Notes: generated from the letters alone by a model not told the origin. A stretch of 64,000 nt of DNA from Rhodococcoides fascians A25f (GCF_000760935.2 NZ_CP049744.1:868001-932000), one strand, 5' to 3'. Shown: positions 44,631 through 55,385, counted from the first letter of the stretch. Made by a program: numbers and translations.

Positions 44631-46499
44631 GTGACCATCCAATCTGTGAGCGCCGATTCTGGACTCGACGTGAGTCGACCGCGTTGGGCGATGCCCACTC
44701 TTGCCGCCCTTCTCGTCGGAACAGCAGGGGCCTACGCCCTCGATCTGAACCGCGAGCACTGGGGTAATTCCTTCTATGCGGCGGCCGTTCAGGCCGGCTC
44801 GATCAGTTGGAAGGCGTTCCTGTTCGGTTCGTCCGATGCCGCGAACTCCATCACGGTGGACAAACCACCGGCGTCGCTGTGGATCATGGAGCTCTCGGTA
44901 CGAATCTTCGGCCTCAACTCGTGGTCACTGTTGTTGCCGCAGGTGCTGATGGCCGTGCTGAGCGTGGGAATCATGTACGCGATCGTCGCCCGTCGATTCG
45001 GATACGGGGCAGCGCTGATTGCAGGCGCGGTGTTGGCCACCACGCCGACCTTCGCGCTGATGTTCCGCTACGACAATCCCGACGCCTTGCTCACCCTCAC
45101 CCTGTTGGGGGCAGCGTGGGCGATGCTGCGAGCTCTCGAAGACGGACGCACTCGCTGGCTGGTGCTGACCGGCGCTGTCATGGGTCTCGGATTCCTGACC
45201 AAACAGCTGCAGGCGTTCCTCGTCGTTCCGGCTCTTGCCGTGGCGTACGCCACGTTCGGTCCGCCCAAGCTGGGAACCCGACTTCTGCAGTTGCTGGCCG
45301 CCGGTGCCGCCGTGCTCGTCTCCGCGGGATGGTGGGTGGCGATCGTGCAACTGGTGCCTGCAGCGGACCGGCCGTGGGTCGGTGGATCGAAGACCGACAG
45401 CATTCTGGATCTGACCTTCGGCTACAACGGCTTGGGTAGGTTGACCGGTAGCGAACACGCGGGCACCGCCGGATCGTCCGCCGGCGATGCAGCGCAGGCA
45501 GGCGGTTTCGGGCCGGGCGGGCACGGACCGCAGACGGGCATCACCCGGATGTTCGCGGCCGCTCAGGGTGGTCAGATCTCGTGGCTGATTCCGGCCGCAC
45601 TGGTGCTCGTGGTCGCGGGAATCGTGTTGCGCGGCAAAGCTCCTCGGCGGGACTTTCAGCGCGCCTGGTTCGTGATGTGGGGGCTGTGGCTCGTCGGGTG
45701 CTCGGTGGTGTTCAGCTTCATGTCGGGCACCTTCCACCCCTACTACACGATCGTCGTCGCTCCGGCGATCGCCGCCATCGTCGGAGCGGCTGTCCGCGAG
45801 CTGTGGGTGAGGCGCGAAAAATCCTGGTGGCGTGCAGTTCTGGTGCTGGCTTCGGCGATCACGACGGCTACCGCGTTCGTCTTTCTCGCCCGCACTCCCG
45901 AATTTCTGCCGTGGCTGCGATGGGTGGTGCTGGGAGTCGGGGTCTTCGTCGCAGTGGCCCTGGTGTTCCGTCGGTCCCGACCGATGTCGATTGCACTGGG
46001 GGCGATGGCAATTGCGGTCGCTCTTGCCGGCCCCGTCGCATACGTCGCCGATACCGTGGTCACTCCGCACACGGGAGGTGGCCCGTCGGCCGGGCCCGCG
46101 GTTGCGTCCGACCAGGCCGCGAATCGAAGTGGTCGAGGAGGTGAAGATGCCGAGCGGTCAACGCAATTCGGCTCTCCATCGGCTCCCGACGCGGAGCTGA
46201 CCGCACTCCTCGAGGCCGATCCGCAGAAGTACACCTGGGCGGCGGCGACGATCGGATCCAATGCCGCCGCGGTTCTACAGCTCGCAACCGACGACCCGGT
46301 GATGCCGGTGGGCGGATTCTCCGGAACCGACCCGTCGCCCACACTCGACCAATTCGAGGCCGACGTGGCCGCGGGAAAGATCCATTACTTCATCGCGGGA
46401 ACGGGCAAGACCAGGTCGTCTGCGATCGGTGACTGGGTGGCCGCGACCTTCACGCCGAGGACCGTCGGCGACTACACGGTGTTCGATCTGAGTGCTTGA
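44631..46499 (+). CDS. Glycosyltransferase family 39-like membrane protein (ArnT/PMT-type, GT-C)
   Basis: 622 residues from GTG 44631. The first 470 residues have a dozen membrane segments. The GT-C signature region is HWGNSFYAAAVQAGSISWK followed by ITVDKPPASLWIMELSVRIF, where the Asp of VDKPP corresponds to the catalytic acidic residue. FRYDNPDALLTL is also typical of this actinobacterial/Bacillus YkcB-like group. A C-terminal extracytoplasmic domain (about 480-622) follows. Such enzymes move a sugar from a polyprenyl phosphate to an external acceptor such as protein, lipid or polysaccharide; the acceptor is unknown. Confidence 0.9.
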   Translation: MTIQSVSADSGLDVSRPRWAMPTLAALLVGTAGAYALDLNREHWGNSFYAAAVQAGSISWKAFLFGSSDAANSITVDKPPASLWIMELSVRIFGLNSWSLLLPQVLMAVLSVGIMYAIVARRFGYGAALIAGAVLATTPTFALMFRYDNPDALLTLTLLGAAWAMLRALEDGRTRWLVLTGAVMGLGFLTKQLQAFLVVPALAVAYATFGPPKLGTRLLQLLAAGAAVLVSAGWWVAIVQLVPAADRPWVGGSKTDSILDLTFGYNGLGRLTGSEHAGTAGSSAGDAAQAGGFGPGGHGPQTGITRMFAAAQGGQISWLIPAALVLVVAGIVLRGKAPRRDFQRAWFVMWGLWLVGCSVVFSFMSGTFHPYYTIVVAPAIAAIVGAAVRELWVRREKSWWRAVLVLASAITTATAFVFLARTPEFLPWLRWVVLGVGVFVAVALVFRRSRPMSIALGAMAIAVALAGPVAYVADTVVTPHTGGGPSAGPAVASDQAANRSGRGGEDAERSTQFGSPSAPDAELTALLEADPQKYTWAAATIGSNAAAVLQLATDDPVMPVGGFSGTDPSPTLDQFEADVAAGKIHYFIAGTGKTRSSAIGDWVAATFTPRTVGDYTVFDLSA

Positions 46500-46510
46500 G
46501 CGGCTGCGCC

Positions 46511-46558
46511 GCATGTGCACGGAACCTCGTAGCCCACTACGAGTTTCCGCGCACATGC
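46511..46558. terminator. Long hairpin between convergent GT39 and acs genes
   Basis: A 22-bp stem with two mismatches (46511-46532 with 46537-46558) and a 4-nt loop fills the gap between the two stop codons and can terminate both transcripts. Confidence 0.85.
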
Positions 46559-46567
46559 GCGAAGCGC

Positions 46568-48511
<1,944 letters not shown>

Positions 48512-48956
48512 CTCGAATAGCTCTCTTTCGTCCGATGCTTTTCGCCCATGAAACGGCACTCAACAGCCGGTCTCGAGCCCCTAGTGAGGGTAGTCACATG
48601 TGATGGCGATCGCACCGTTGCAATCGCCTGCAACCCCCTGATCTGCGGTGATCGGTAGTTTCTGCACGATGGGCGGTCATCAGGGCGCTCGGGGAGTCGG
48701 CTCGGCAAGGCTGGAGTCCGCACTGTGAGAAATCGACTTGCTCAAACGTTTCGATCATGTTTCCGACTTACTCGCGGGTCAGCAAAATCTGGGGGAGTTC
48801 ACATGTTCGTTTCAGGATGTGTCTAAAGTCCATCCCATCAGATCGTTGGAACGGCTCACATGCCGTGCCATGCGGTCGCCCACGAAACCCCCGGGCGTCG
48901 CGCCCGAGGAACTGAGCACGGATGACCCCGTGTTCACATCTGGATGGAGGATTTCC
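48512..48956. other. Divergent intergenic region between acs and the dpp operon
   Basis: 445 bp without a supported gene. It holds two abutting Crp-type sites (48583-48614) on the acs side. On the dpp side there is an AAACGTTT palindrome (48744-48751), which could be the core of a LacI-type operator, and a TGGAGG ribosome site just before the TTG at 48957. I could not place a clear -35/-10 pair for dppA. Confidence 0.6.
48583..48614. promoter_or_regulatory. Two abutting Crp/GlxR-type sites upstream of acs
   Basis: AGTGAGGGTAGTCACA (48583-48598) and TGTGATGGCGATCGCA (48599-48614) each match TGTGA-N6-TCACA with one deviation, and they are centred 16 bp apart. At the junction TCACATGTGA is a perfect palindrome. 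The acs start is 72 bp away. The window also encodes the likely regulator (crp at 35700-36374). Confidence 0.65.
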
Positions 48957-50579
48957 TTGCGTATCAAACGTGCCGCGGTAGTCACCACGGCTGTGCTGAT
49001 GAGTGCGAGCCTGCTCGCCGCCTGTGGCGGTGGTGGCTCGAGCTCCGGCGGCAGCGCCGACGGGATCTACAGCATCTACATCGGCGAGCCCGAGAATCCG
49101 CTGGTTCCCGGCAACACCACCGAGAGCGAGGGCAGCCAGGTCCTCAAGGCACTCTTCACTCCGCTGGTCACGTTCAACGACGAAGACAACAGTGTCGAGT
49201 ACAACGGCGTCGCCGAGTCCGTCGAGTCCGAGGACAACGTCACCTGGACCGTCAAGCTCAAGGACGGCTGGACCTTCCACGACGGCACTCCCGTCACCTC
49301 GGAGTCCTTCACCAAGGCGTGGAGCTACAATGCGTTGAGCACCAACGCTTTCGGTGCTTCCTACTTCTTCGAGAACATCGAAGGCTACGCAGATCTGCAG
49401 GGCAGCGACACCGCCGCGCCCGCCGCCACCGAACTGAGCGGATTGAACGTCGTCGACGACACGACCTTCACCGTCAAGCTCAACGGACCGTTCGCTATCT
49501 TCCCGTTGACGCTCGGCTACACCGCGTTCGATCCGCTGCCGGAGGCGTTCTACGCCGACCCGACGGCATTCGGTGCCCGCCCGATCGGTAACGGCCCGTT
49601 CAAGGCCGACTCGGACTTCGTCCCCGGACAGGGCTTCACCGTCACCAAGTACGACGACTACGCAGGCGACAACGCGGCCAAGTCCGCAGGCGTCAACTTC
49701 AAGGTCTACACGGAGCTGAACACCGGCTACAACGATATCCAGGGCGGTGGACTCGACATCATGCTCGATCTGCCCGAGGATGCTTGGGCCACTGCGCGAG
49801 ATCAGTTCGGTGATCGTTACGCCGATCGCGCTCGTCCCGATATCACCTCGCTCGGCTTCCCGACGTACGACCCGCGGTTCCAGAACCCGAACGTGCGCAA
49901 GGCATTCTCGATGGCCATCGATCGCCAGGCCATCGCGACGGCGATCTTCACCGACACCCGCACCCCCGCAGACTCCTTCGCCTCTCCCGTGGTCGAGGGC
50001 TACCGCGCAGACGCGTGTGGTGCCACCTGTGAGCTCAACGCCGACGAGGCCAACCGCCTGCTCGACGAGGCCGGCTTCGACCGCAGCCAGCCGGTCGACC
50101 TGTGGTTCAACGCCGGTGCAGGCCACGACTCGTGGATGACGGCCGTGGGCAACCAGATTCGCGAGAACCTGGGCGTCGACTACGCACTGCGCGGCGATCT
50201 GCAGTTCGCTCAGTACCTGCCGCTGCAGGACGCCAAGGGTATGACCGGCCCGTTCCGCTCGAGCTGGATCATGGACTACCCGTCGATCTACAACTTCCTG
50301 TCCCCGCTGTACTCGTCCGCGGCACTGCCGCCGGCCGGTAGCAACGCCACCTTCTTCAGTGACCCGGCATTCGATGCCGCATTGGCAGAGGGCAACAACG
50401 CCGAGGACATCGAAGCTGCGACGGCGGACTACCAGAAGGCAGAGGACATTCTGTTCCAGCAGATGCCCGCTACCCCGCTGTTCTACGGCCTGAATCAGGC
50501 AGTGTGGTCCGATCGCGTCTCCGACGTCAAGATCGACAACACCGGCGACATCGTCCTCGAGGACGTCGTAGTCAGCTAA
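48957..50579 (+). CDS. dppA: Oligopeptide/dipeptide ABC transporter substrate-binding lipoprotein (DppA)
   Basis: 540 residues from TTG 48957, with TGGAGG upstream. The signal peptide ends in lipobox SLLAACGG, so it is lipid-anchored outside the membrane. The SBP_bac_5 fold is indicated by the SEGSQVLKALFTPLVTF stretch, WTVKLKDGWTFHDGTPVTSE and FAIFPLTLGYTAFDPLPEAF, followed by NPNVRKAFSMAIDRQAI. A Cys pair (CGATC) lies at about 345-350. A longer reading from GTG 48738 would pass through the promoter region and is rejected. First gene of dppABCD; an attenuator hairpin follows and would favour excess binding protein. Confidence 0.94.
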   Translation: MRIKRAAVVTTAVLMSASLLAACGGGGSSSGGSADGIYSIYIGEPENPLVPGNTTESEGSQVLKALFTPLVTFNDEDNSVEYNGVAESVESEDNVTWTVKLKDGWTFHDGTPVTSESFTKAWSYNALSTNAFGASYFFENIEGYADLQGSDTAAPAATELSGLNVVDDTTFTVKLNGPFAIFPLTLGYTAFDPLPEAFYADPTAFGARPIGNGPFKADSDFVPGQGFTVTKYDDYAGDNAAKSAGVNFKVYTELNTGYNDIQGGGLDIMLDLPEDAWATARDQFGDRYADRARPDITSLGFPTYDPRFQNPNVRKAFSMAIDRQAIATAIFTDTRTPADSFASPVVEGYRADACGATCELNADEANRLLDEAGFDRSQPVDLWFNAGAGHDSWMTAVGNQIRENLGVDYALRGDLQFAQYLPLQDAKGMTGPFRSSWIMDYPSIYNFLSPLYSSAALPPAGSNATFFSDPAFDAALAEGNNAEDIEAATADYQKAEDILFQQMPATPLFYGLNQAVWSDRVSDVKIDNTGDIVLEDVVVS

Positions 50580-50592
50580 TAACGGACACCGG

Positions 50593-50626
50593 TGGGTGGC
50601 AACGGATGTGACTCCGTTGCCACCCA
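50593..50626 (+). terminator. Intra-operon hairpin (partial terminator) between dppA and dppB
   Basis: Perfect 14-bp stem (50593-50606 with 50613-50626) and a 6-nt loop, starting 13 nt after the dppA stop. No strong T-tract follows, so it probably acts as a leaky terminator or mRNA stabiliser to give more binding protein than permease. Confidence 0.75.
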
Positions 50627-50719
50627 TCGGTTCGTTTCGGCGGTGGGCGCCGCGCCCGCCGAAGACCTGCGTAAGCGAGACCCGATTCGCAGGATCGCCG
50701 CATCCAAGGAGAAACCACA

Positions 50720-51643
50720 GTGGGTCGCTACATATCCCGCCGATTGCTGTTGACGATTCCCGTCCTGATCGGCTCCTCTTTTCTCATCTTCGCCATGGTG
50801 TACGCATTGCCCGGTGATCCCATCCGCGCCCTTGCCGGAGATCGCCCGCTCGCCCCTGCCGTCGTCGCGCAGCTGCGAGACGAGTACAACCTCGACGACA
50901 ACCTGTTCGTCCAGTACTTCAAGTACATCGCCGGATTCTTCCAGGGCAACTTCGGCACCGACTTTTCCGGCCGCCCCGTGCTCGACACCATCGAGCGGGC
51001 CCTGCCCGTCACCATCAAGCTGACGATCGTCGCCGTGGTCTTCGAGACGGTCATGGGCATTGCAGCCGGTGTCCTGTCGGCCCTGAAGAAGGGGTCGTTC
51101 TTCGACAACCTCGTGCTCATTTCGACGACGTTGCTGGTCTCCGTCCCGGTCTTCGTGCTCGGCTTCATCGCGCAGTTCACGCTGGGGGTGAAACTGGGTG
51201 TCTTCCCGATCTCCGGTATCAACAACGGGTGGTCGAGCTACCTGCTCCCCGGCCTGGTGCTCGCGTCGCTGTCGATGGCCTACGTCGCCCGATTGACTCG
51301 TACGTCCGTGGCGGAGTCGATGGCGGCGGATTACATCCGCACCGCAAAATCCAAGGGAATCAGCAACCGCCGCATCATCGTTCGCCATGCGCTGCGCAAT
51401 TCGCTGATTCCCGTCGTCACCTTCATCGGTGCCGACGTCGGCGGTCTGCTGGGCGGTGCGATCGTGACGGAAACGGTGTTCAACCTGCCGGGTCTCGGCC
51501 GCGCTATCTACGACGCACTGGCGCGTCAGGAAGGTGCCGTCGTCGTCGGCATCGTGACGCTCTTCGTGTTCTTCTACATCTTCTTCAACCTCGTGGTGGA
51601 CGTTCTCTACGCGGTTCTCGATCCAAGGATTCGCTATGAATAA
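50720..51643 (+). CDS. dppB: Peptide ABC transporter permease (DppB)
   Basis: 307 residues from GTG 50720, with AAGGAGA upstream. The N-terminus MGRYISRRLLLTIPVLIGSS and GDPIRALAGDRPLAP are typical of DppB/OppB. Six membrane segments are expected. The EAA loop contacting the ATPase is in DYIRTAKSKGISNRRIIVRH. ETVFNLPGLGRAIYDAL is the conserved C-terminal family motif. It forms the channel with DppC. Its 3' end overlaps dppC by 8 nt. Confidence 0.95.
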   Translation: MGRYISRRLLLTIPVLIGSSFLIFAMVYALPGDPIRALAGDRPLAPAVVAQLRDEYNLDDNLFVQYFKYIAGFFQGNFGTDFSGRPVLDTIERALPVTIKLTIVAVVFETVMGIAAGVLSALKKGSFFDNLVLISTTLLVSVPVFVLGFIAQFTLGVKLGVFPISGINNGWSSYLLPGLVLASLSMAYVARLTRTSVAESMAADYIRTAKSKGISNRRIIVRHALRNSLIPVVTFIGADVGGLLGGAIVTETVFNLPGLGRAIYDALARQEGAVVVGIVTLFVFFYIFFNLVVDVLYAVLDPRIRYE

Positions 51644-52574
51644 GGAAGATACGAACGCAGCTCACCACGCCGCGGACGAGGGCCAGCCGGGCAACGTCAT
51701 CACCGGCGAGGCCGTGGATCTGGTCGGCCAGGCCAGCCTGTGGGGCAACGCGTGGAAGTTCTTGCGCAAGAGCCCCTTCTTCATCATCGGGTCGTTCCTG
51801 CTCGCTGTGCTCCTGGTGATGGCGGTGTTCCCGCAACTGTTCGCGCGGGGCATCGACCCACGGGTGTGCTCGCTGTCCAACTCGCGCCAGACCCCCAGCG
51901 CCGAACACTGGTTCGGCACCGACATTCAGGGGTGCGACTACTACGCCAACGTCATCTACGGTGCGCGGATCTCGCTGTCGATCGGCGTGCTGTCGGTCAT
52001 CGGAGTGCTCATCATCGGTGTGCTGATCGGTGCTCTCGCAGGCTATTTCGGCGGTTTCATCGACAGCATCCTGGCTCGGTTCACCGATGTGTTCTTCGGA
52101 ATCCCGCTGCTGCTCGGTGCTCTCATTCTGTTGACGGTGACCGCACAGCGCACGATCTTCACCGTCTCGCTCGCGCTGATCGTGTTCGGCTGGATGACGG
52201 CGATGCGACTGGTCCGATCGAGTGTCATCGCGATCAAGAACAGCGAGTACGTCCAGGCTGCTCAGGCATTGGGCGCATCCACGTACCGGATTCTGGTGCG
52301 GCACATTCTGCCCAATGCCCTTGCGCCGGTGATCATCTACGCCACCATCTCGGTGGGTACGTTCATTGCGGCCGAGGCGACACTGACGTTCCTCGGAATC
52401 GGACTGCAGGCTCCCGAGATCTCGTGGGGCCTACAGATCAACCTCGGTCAGAACGTGTTCCTGACGGCACCGTACCTGGTGCTGTTCCCGGCCGCGTTCC
52501 TCTCCGTCACGGTGCTCGCGTTCATCATGCTCGGCGACGCACTCCGTGACGCACTCGATCCGAAACGGAACTGA
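51636..52574 (+). CDS. dppC: Peptide ABC transporter permease (DppC)
   Basis: 312 residues from ATG 51636, overlapping dppB. An extended soluble N-terminus (about 45 residues) is followed by the first membrane segment FFIIGSFLLAVLLVMAVF and the family segment AEHWFGTDIQGCDYYANVIYGARISLSIG. The EAA loop is in SEYVQAAQALGASTYRILVRHI. The C-terminus ends in ALRDALDPKRN, as in typical DppC. It pairs with DppB in the membrane. A single base separates its stop from the ATPase start. Confidence 0.95.
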   Translation: MNKEDTNAAHHAADEGQPGNVITGEAVDLVGQASLWGNAWKFLRKSPFFIIGSFLLAVLLVMAVFPQLFARGIDPRVCSLSNSRQTPSAEHWFGTDIQGCDYYANVIYGARISLSIGVLSVIGVLIIGVLIGALAGYFGGFIDSILARFTDVFFGIPLLLGALILLTVTAQRTIFTVSLALIVFGWMTAMRLVRSSVIAIKNSEYVQAAQALGASTYRILVRHILPNALAPVIIYATISVGTFIAAEATLTFLGIGLQAPEISWGLQINLGQNVFLTAPYLVLFPAAFLSVTVLAFIMLGDALRDALDPKRN

Positions 52575-52575
52575 C

Positions 52576-54249
52576 ATGAGTATCCAGAAGGACACGGTCC
52601 TGACCGTCACCGATCTGACGGTCGAGTTCGAGGTCGAGAAAGTGTGGCGCAAGGCCGCCGATTCCGTCTCGTTCACCGTCGCGGCCGGTGAAGTACTGGC
52701 CATCGTCGGTGAGTCCGGATCCGGTAAGTCGACCACTGCCATGGCCATTCCCGGTCTGCTGGCAGACAATTCACGTGTCTCGGGCAGCATCGTGCTCGGC
52801 GACAAAGAATTGGTCGGGCTGCCGGAGAAGCAGCTGGCACCGATCCGCGGCAAGAACGTGGCGGTCATCTTCCAGGAGCCGATGACGGCGCTCAACCCGG
52901 TGTACTCGATCGGCTGGCAGATCACCGAGGCCATCCGCGCGCACACGTCGCTGTCGAAGAAGGAAGCGAAGGCGCGGGCCGTCGAGCTGCTGAAGCTCGT
53001 CGAGATGCCTGATCCGGAGACTCGGGTGGACTACTACCCGCACCAGCTCTCCGGTGGGCAGCGTCAGCGCGCCATGATCGCCCAGGCGCTGTCCTCGGAT
53101 CCGTCGCTGCTGATCGCGGACGAGCCGACCACCGCATTGGACGTCACGGTGCAGGCCGAGATCCTCGACCTGATGCGCGACCTGCGGAACCGAATCGACG
53201 CGTCGATCGTCCTGATCACCCACGACATGGGTGTGGTGGCCGACATGGCCGACCGCATCGCGGTGATGAAGGACGGCGTCATCGTCGAAACCGATGCTGC
53301 ACGAACAATTTTCAAGGATGCGTCGCATCCGTACACGCAGCAGTTGCTCGCCTCGGTTCCGCACCTCGGCAGCAGCACCGAGTCGGTGGCCGCGGGGACC
53401 ATCGCCGAGCCGAGCGCCGTCGAGGACACCCGCGCACTGAGCATCGTCGACGGCGTCATCGACTACCCGGGCCGCACGGTCTTCCGGGCTGTCGACGGGG
53501 TCAGCCTCGATATCGAGATGGGTGAGGTCGTCGGTCTCGTCGGCGAGTCCGGCTCGGGTAAGTCCACGATCGGCAAGGCCGTGGTTGGGCTGAACAAGCT
53601 CACCGGCGGCTCGTTGTCCATTGCCGGCGTCGACATCACCAACATGTCGAATCGTGAACTGCGCGCGGTGCGCAGCAAGGTCGGCATCGTGTTCCAGGAT
53701 CCGGGTTCGTCGCTGAACCCGCGCTGGCCCATCGGCCAGTCGATTGCCGAGCCGATGCTGCTGCACACCGAACTCGGTGCGTCCGAGCGGAACAAGAAGG
53801 TCGAGGAACTCCTCGACCAGGTGCATCTGTCGCGGACGATGCGCAACCGCTATCCCCACCAGCTGTCCGGTGGGCAGCGCCAACGAGTCGGTATCGCGCG
53901 GGCGCTCGCCCTGGAGCCGACGCTGCTGGTGGCCGACGAACCGACATCTGCGTTGGATGTGTCGGTACAGGCGAAGGTGCTCGAGCTGTTCAAGGAACTG
54001 CAGCGTGAGTACGGTTTCGCCTGCTTGTTCATCAGTCACGACCTCGCTGTGGTGGAGGTGCTGGCCAAGCGCATCGCGGTGTTGAACAAGGGCAAGTTGG
54101 CCGAATTCGGTACGACGGACCAGATCCTGCGTCGTCCGACCAACGAGTACACCAAGCGGTTGCTCGCGGCCGTCCCGGTGCCGGACCCGGCCGAACAGGC
54201 CAAGCGTCGCCAGGCCCGGGCCGAGCTGTTGGCGGCAGGGGCAAAGTAG
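52576..54249 (+). CDS. dppD: Peptide ABC transporter ATP-binding protein with two fused ATPase domains (DppD-DppF)
   Basis: 557 residues from ATG 52576. Two complete ABC domains lie in one chain. The first (about 5-265) has [29 protein letters not shown] and IADEPTTALDV; the second (about 295-545) has [29 protein letters not shown] and VADEPTSALDV. Each also has the oligopeptide extension (HPYTQQLLASVP in the first, NEYTKRLLAAVP in the second). The fusion supplies both ATPases needed by the DppBC permease, as in the mycobacterial DppD, so no separate dppF is expected. Confidence 0.95.
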   Translation: MSIQKDTVLTVTDLTVEFEVEKVWRKAADSVSFTVAAGEVLAIVGESGSGKSTTAMAIPGLLADNSRVSGSIVLGDKELVGLPEKQLAPIRGKNVAVIFQEPMTALNPVYSIGWQITEAIRAHTSLSKKEAKARAVELLKLVEMPDPETRVDYYPHQLSGGQRQRAMIAQALSSDPSLLIADEPTTALDVTVQAEILDLMRDLRNRIDASIVLITHDMGVVADMADRIAVMKDGVIVETDAARTIFKDASHPYTQQLLASVPHLGSSTESVAAGTIAEPSAVEDTRALSIVDGVIDYPGRTVFRAVDGVSLDIEMGEVVGLVGESGSGKSTIGKAVVGLNKLTGGSLSIAGVDITNMSNRELRAVRSKVGIVFQDPGSSLNPRWPIGQSIAEPMLLHTELGASERNKKVEELLDQVHLSRTMRNRYPHQLSGGQRQRVGIARALALEPTLLVADEPTSALDVSVQAKVLELFKELQREYGFACLFISHDLAVVEVLAKRIAVLNKGKLAEFGTTDQILRRPTNEYTKRLLAAVPVPDPAEQAKRRQARAELLAAGAK

Positions 54250-54279
54250 GGGTGAGGGGAGGGGGTACCGTCGTCTGTC

Positions 54280-55026
54280 GTGACGGACCCCCTCGCCCCG
54301 CTGTTGGAACTGCCCGGAGTTGTCGACTCCGCCGAACGCGCGCGTGACGCTCTGGGCGCAGTGCATCGACACAAGACCAACCGTCGCGGCTGGCCGGCCA
54401 ACGCGGCCGAGGCTGCTGTGCGTGCAGCTCGGTCGTCGTCCGCGCTCGAGGGCGGTTCGATGGATTTTCCCCGCGACGGTGAAGAAGGCGACCCCATCCT
54501 TGCCGGCGCACTCCGCGTCGCCGCCGCCCTCGACGGTGACGCTCTGCAGAACACACTGTCGACCTGGAAGCGCGCCCCATTGCAGACCCTTGCTCGTCTG
54601 CACTTGTTGGCCGCGGCCGACCTCGTCGACGACGCCTCCGCCCTCGGTCGCCCTCGCGGCGATGCGGGAGTCGGCGAGCGACTCGATCTGCTCGCTCAGC
54701 TGGTGACCGGTGGCACCTCTGCACCCGCCCCGGTGATCGCGGCGGTGGTGCACGGTGAGTTGTTGACGCTCAAAGCTTTCGGATCTGCCGACGGCATCGT
54801 TGCGCGTGCTGCATCGAGACTGGTGGCAGCATCGTCGGGATTCGATCCACACAATCTCGGCGTTCCCGAGGTCAGCTGGATGCGTCGAGCGAACGCGTAC
54901 CGAGACGGCGCATCGGGATTTGCCGAGGGCACCGCGACGGGCGTCGGCAGTTGGGTGATTCTGTGCTGTGGAGCTTTCGAAGCCGGTGCGGCAGAAGCGA
55001 CTTCGATTGCCGAGGCTGCGCAGTAG
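54280..55026 (+). CDS. Conserved protein with a degenerate Fic-like fold (Rv3662c counterpart)
   Basis: 248 residues from GTG 54280. By position it is the counterpart of Rv3662c, which has no assigned function. Two segments recall Fic proteins: SSALEGG (53-59), like the SS-x-EG start of Fic domains, and VVHGELLTLKAFGSADG followed by IVARAASRL (157-181), which aligns with the Fic core HPFx(D/E)GNGRxxR. Here the catalytic His is Lys165 and GNGR is lost (only Phe167, Gly172 and Arg176 remain), so AMP transfer is not expected. The start of the Ms1-type RNA terminator lies 10 bp beyond its stop. It follows dppD by 30 bp and may be read with it. Confidence 0.72.
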   Translation: MTDPLAPLLELPGVVDSAERARDALGAVHRHKTNRRGWPANAAEAAVRAARSSSALEGGSMDFPRDGEEGDPILAGALRVAAALDGDALQNTLSTWKRAPLQTLARLHLLAAADLVDDASALGRPRGDAGVGERLDLLAQLVTGGTSAPAPVIAAVVHGELLTLKAFGSADGIVARAASRLVAASSGFDPHNLGVPEVSWMRRANAYRDGASGFAEGTATGVGSWVILCCGAFEAGAAEATSIAEAAQ

Positions 55027-55035
55027 TGAGCACGT

Positions 55036-55075
55036 AAAAGGGCGGCGATGCCGACTTGCGTCGACGTCGCCGCCC
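55036..55075 (-). terminator. Rho-independent terminator of the Ms1-type RNA
   Basis: On the minus strand GGGCGGCGA (from 55075) pairs with TCGCCGCCC (to 55040) and is followed by TTTT (55039-55036). This is one of the few classical terminators with a T-tract in the window. Confidence 0.85.
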
Positions 55076-55339
55076 GTTAGCACGGAGCGCCTGGTTACCA
55101 AGCGTGCACAGGTGGGCTGTGATGGACTACCACGTGGCCTCGGCGAGGATTCGACAGTGATGAGGTCATCCCTGCAACCGGTGCAGGGTTCTTGCTGATC
55201 ATTGGCGAATTTCGCAGGCCCACAGCGCTTCTGCCATTAGGTGGCAAGCTCCGCGTGGGTGCCGGTGTCCGTGCTGGGAATCCCGGTCGGGAGAGCGAAT
55301 CTTCTCTTCCGATTCGTTCTTGGCCTTGCGTTCTTCCGT
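55036..55339 (-). ncRNA. ms1: Ms1/MTS2823-type RNA (6S-like, RNA polymerase-binding)
   Basis: A roughly 300-nt transcript on the minus strand, predicted from context and signals. It has a good promoter (TTGATG and TACAAA, 17 bp apart, 55346-55374) and ends in a strong terminator (55036-55075). The interval lacks a gene on either strand. It lies between the counterparts of Rv3661 and Rv3662c, oriented like Rv3661, which is exactly where mycobacteria encode MTS2823/Ms1, a very abundant stationary-phase RNA of about 300 nt that binds core RNA polymerase. An early hairpin (CGAATC/GATTCG, near 55294-55314) can be drawn. Primary sequence identity was not checked. Confidence 0.75.
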
Positions 55340-55345
55340 ACGTCC

Positions 55346-55374
55346 TTTGTACCCCGTGACGCGCCTCACATCAA
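55346..55374 (-). promoter_or_regulatory. Promoter of the Ms1-type RNA
   Basis: Minus strand -35 TTGATG (55374-55369), 17-bp spacer, and -10 TACAAA (55351-55346), giving a start near A at 55339. The elements are close to the SigA-type consensus. Confidence 0.7.
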
Positions 55375-55385
55375 GGGTTTGTGCC

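Noticed and set aside
48768..50627. 619-codon minus-strand frame opposite dppA
   Set aside because: Antisense shadow of a clear lipoprotein gene, without domain.
52771..55101. 776-codon minus-strand frame opposite dppD and the Fic-like gene
   Set aside because: It crosses two unrelated genes and a gap and has no domain; a shadow of GC-rich third positions.
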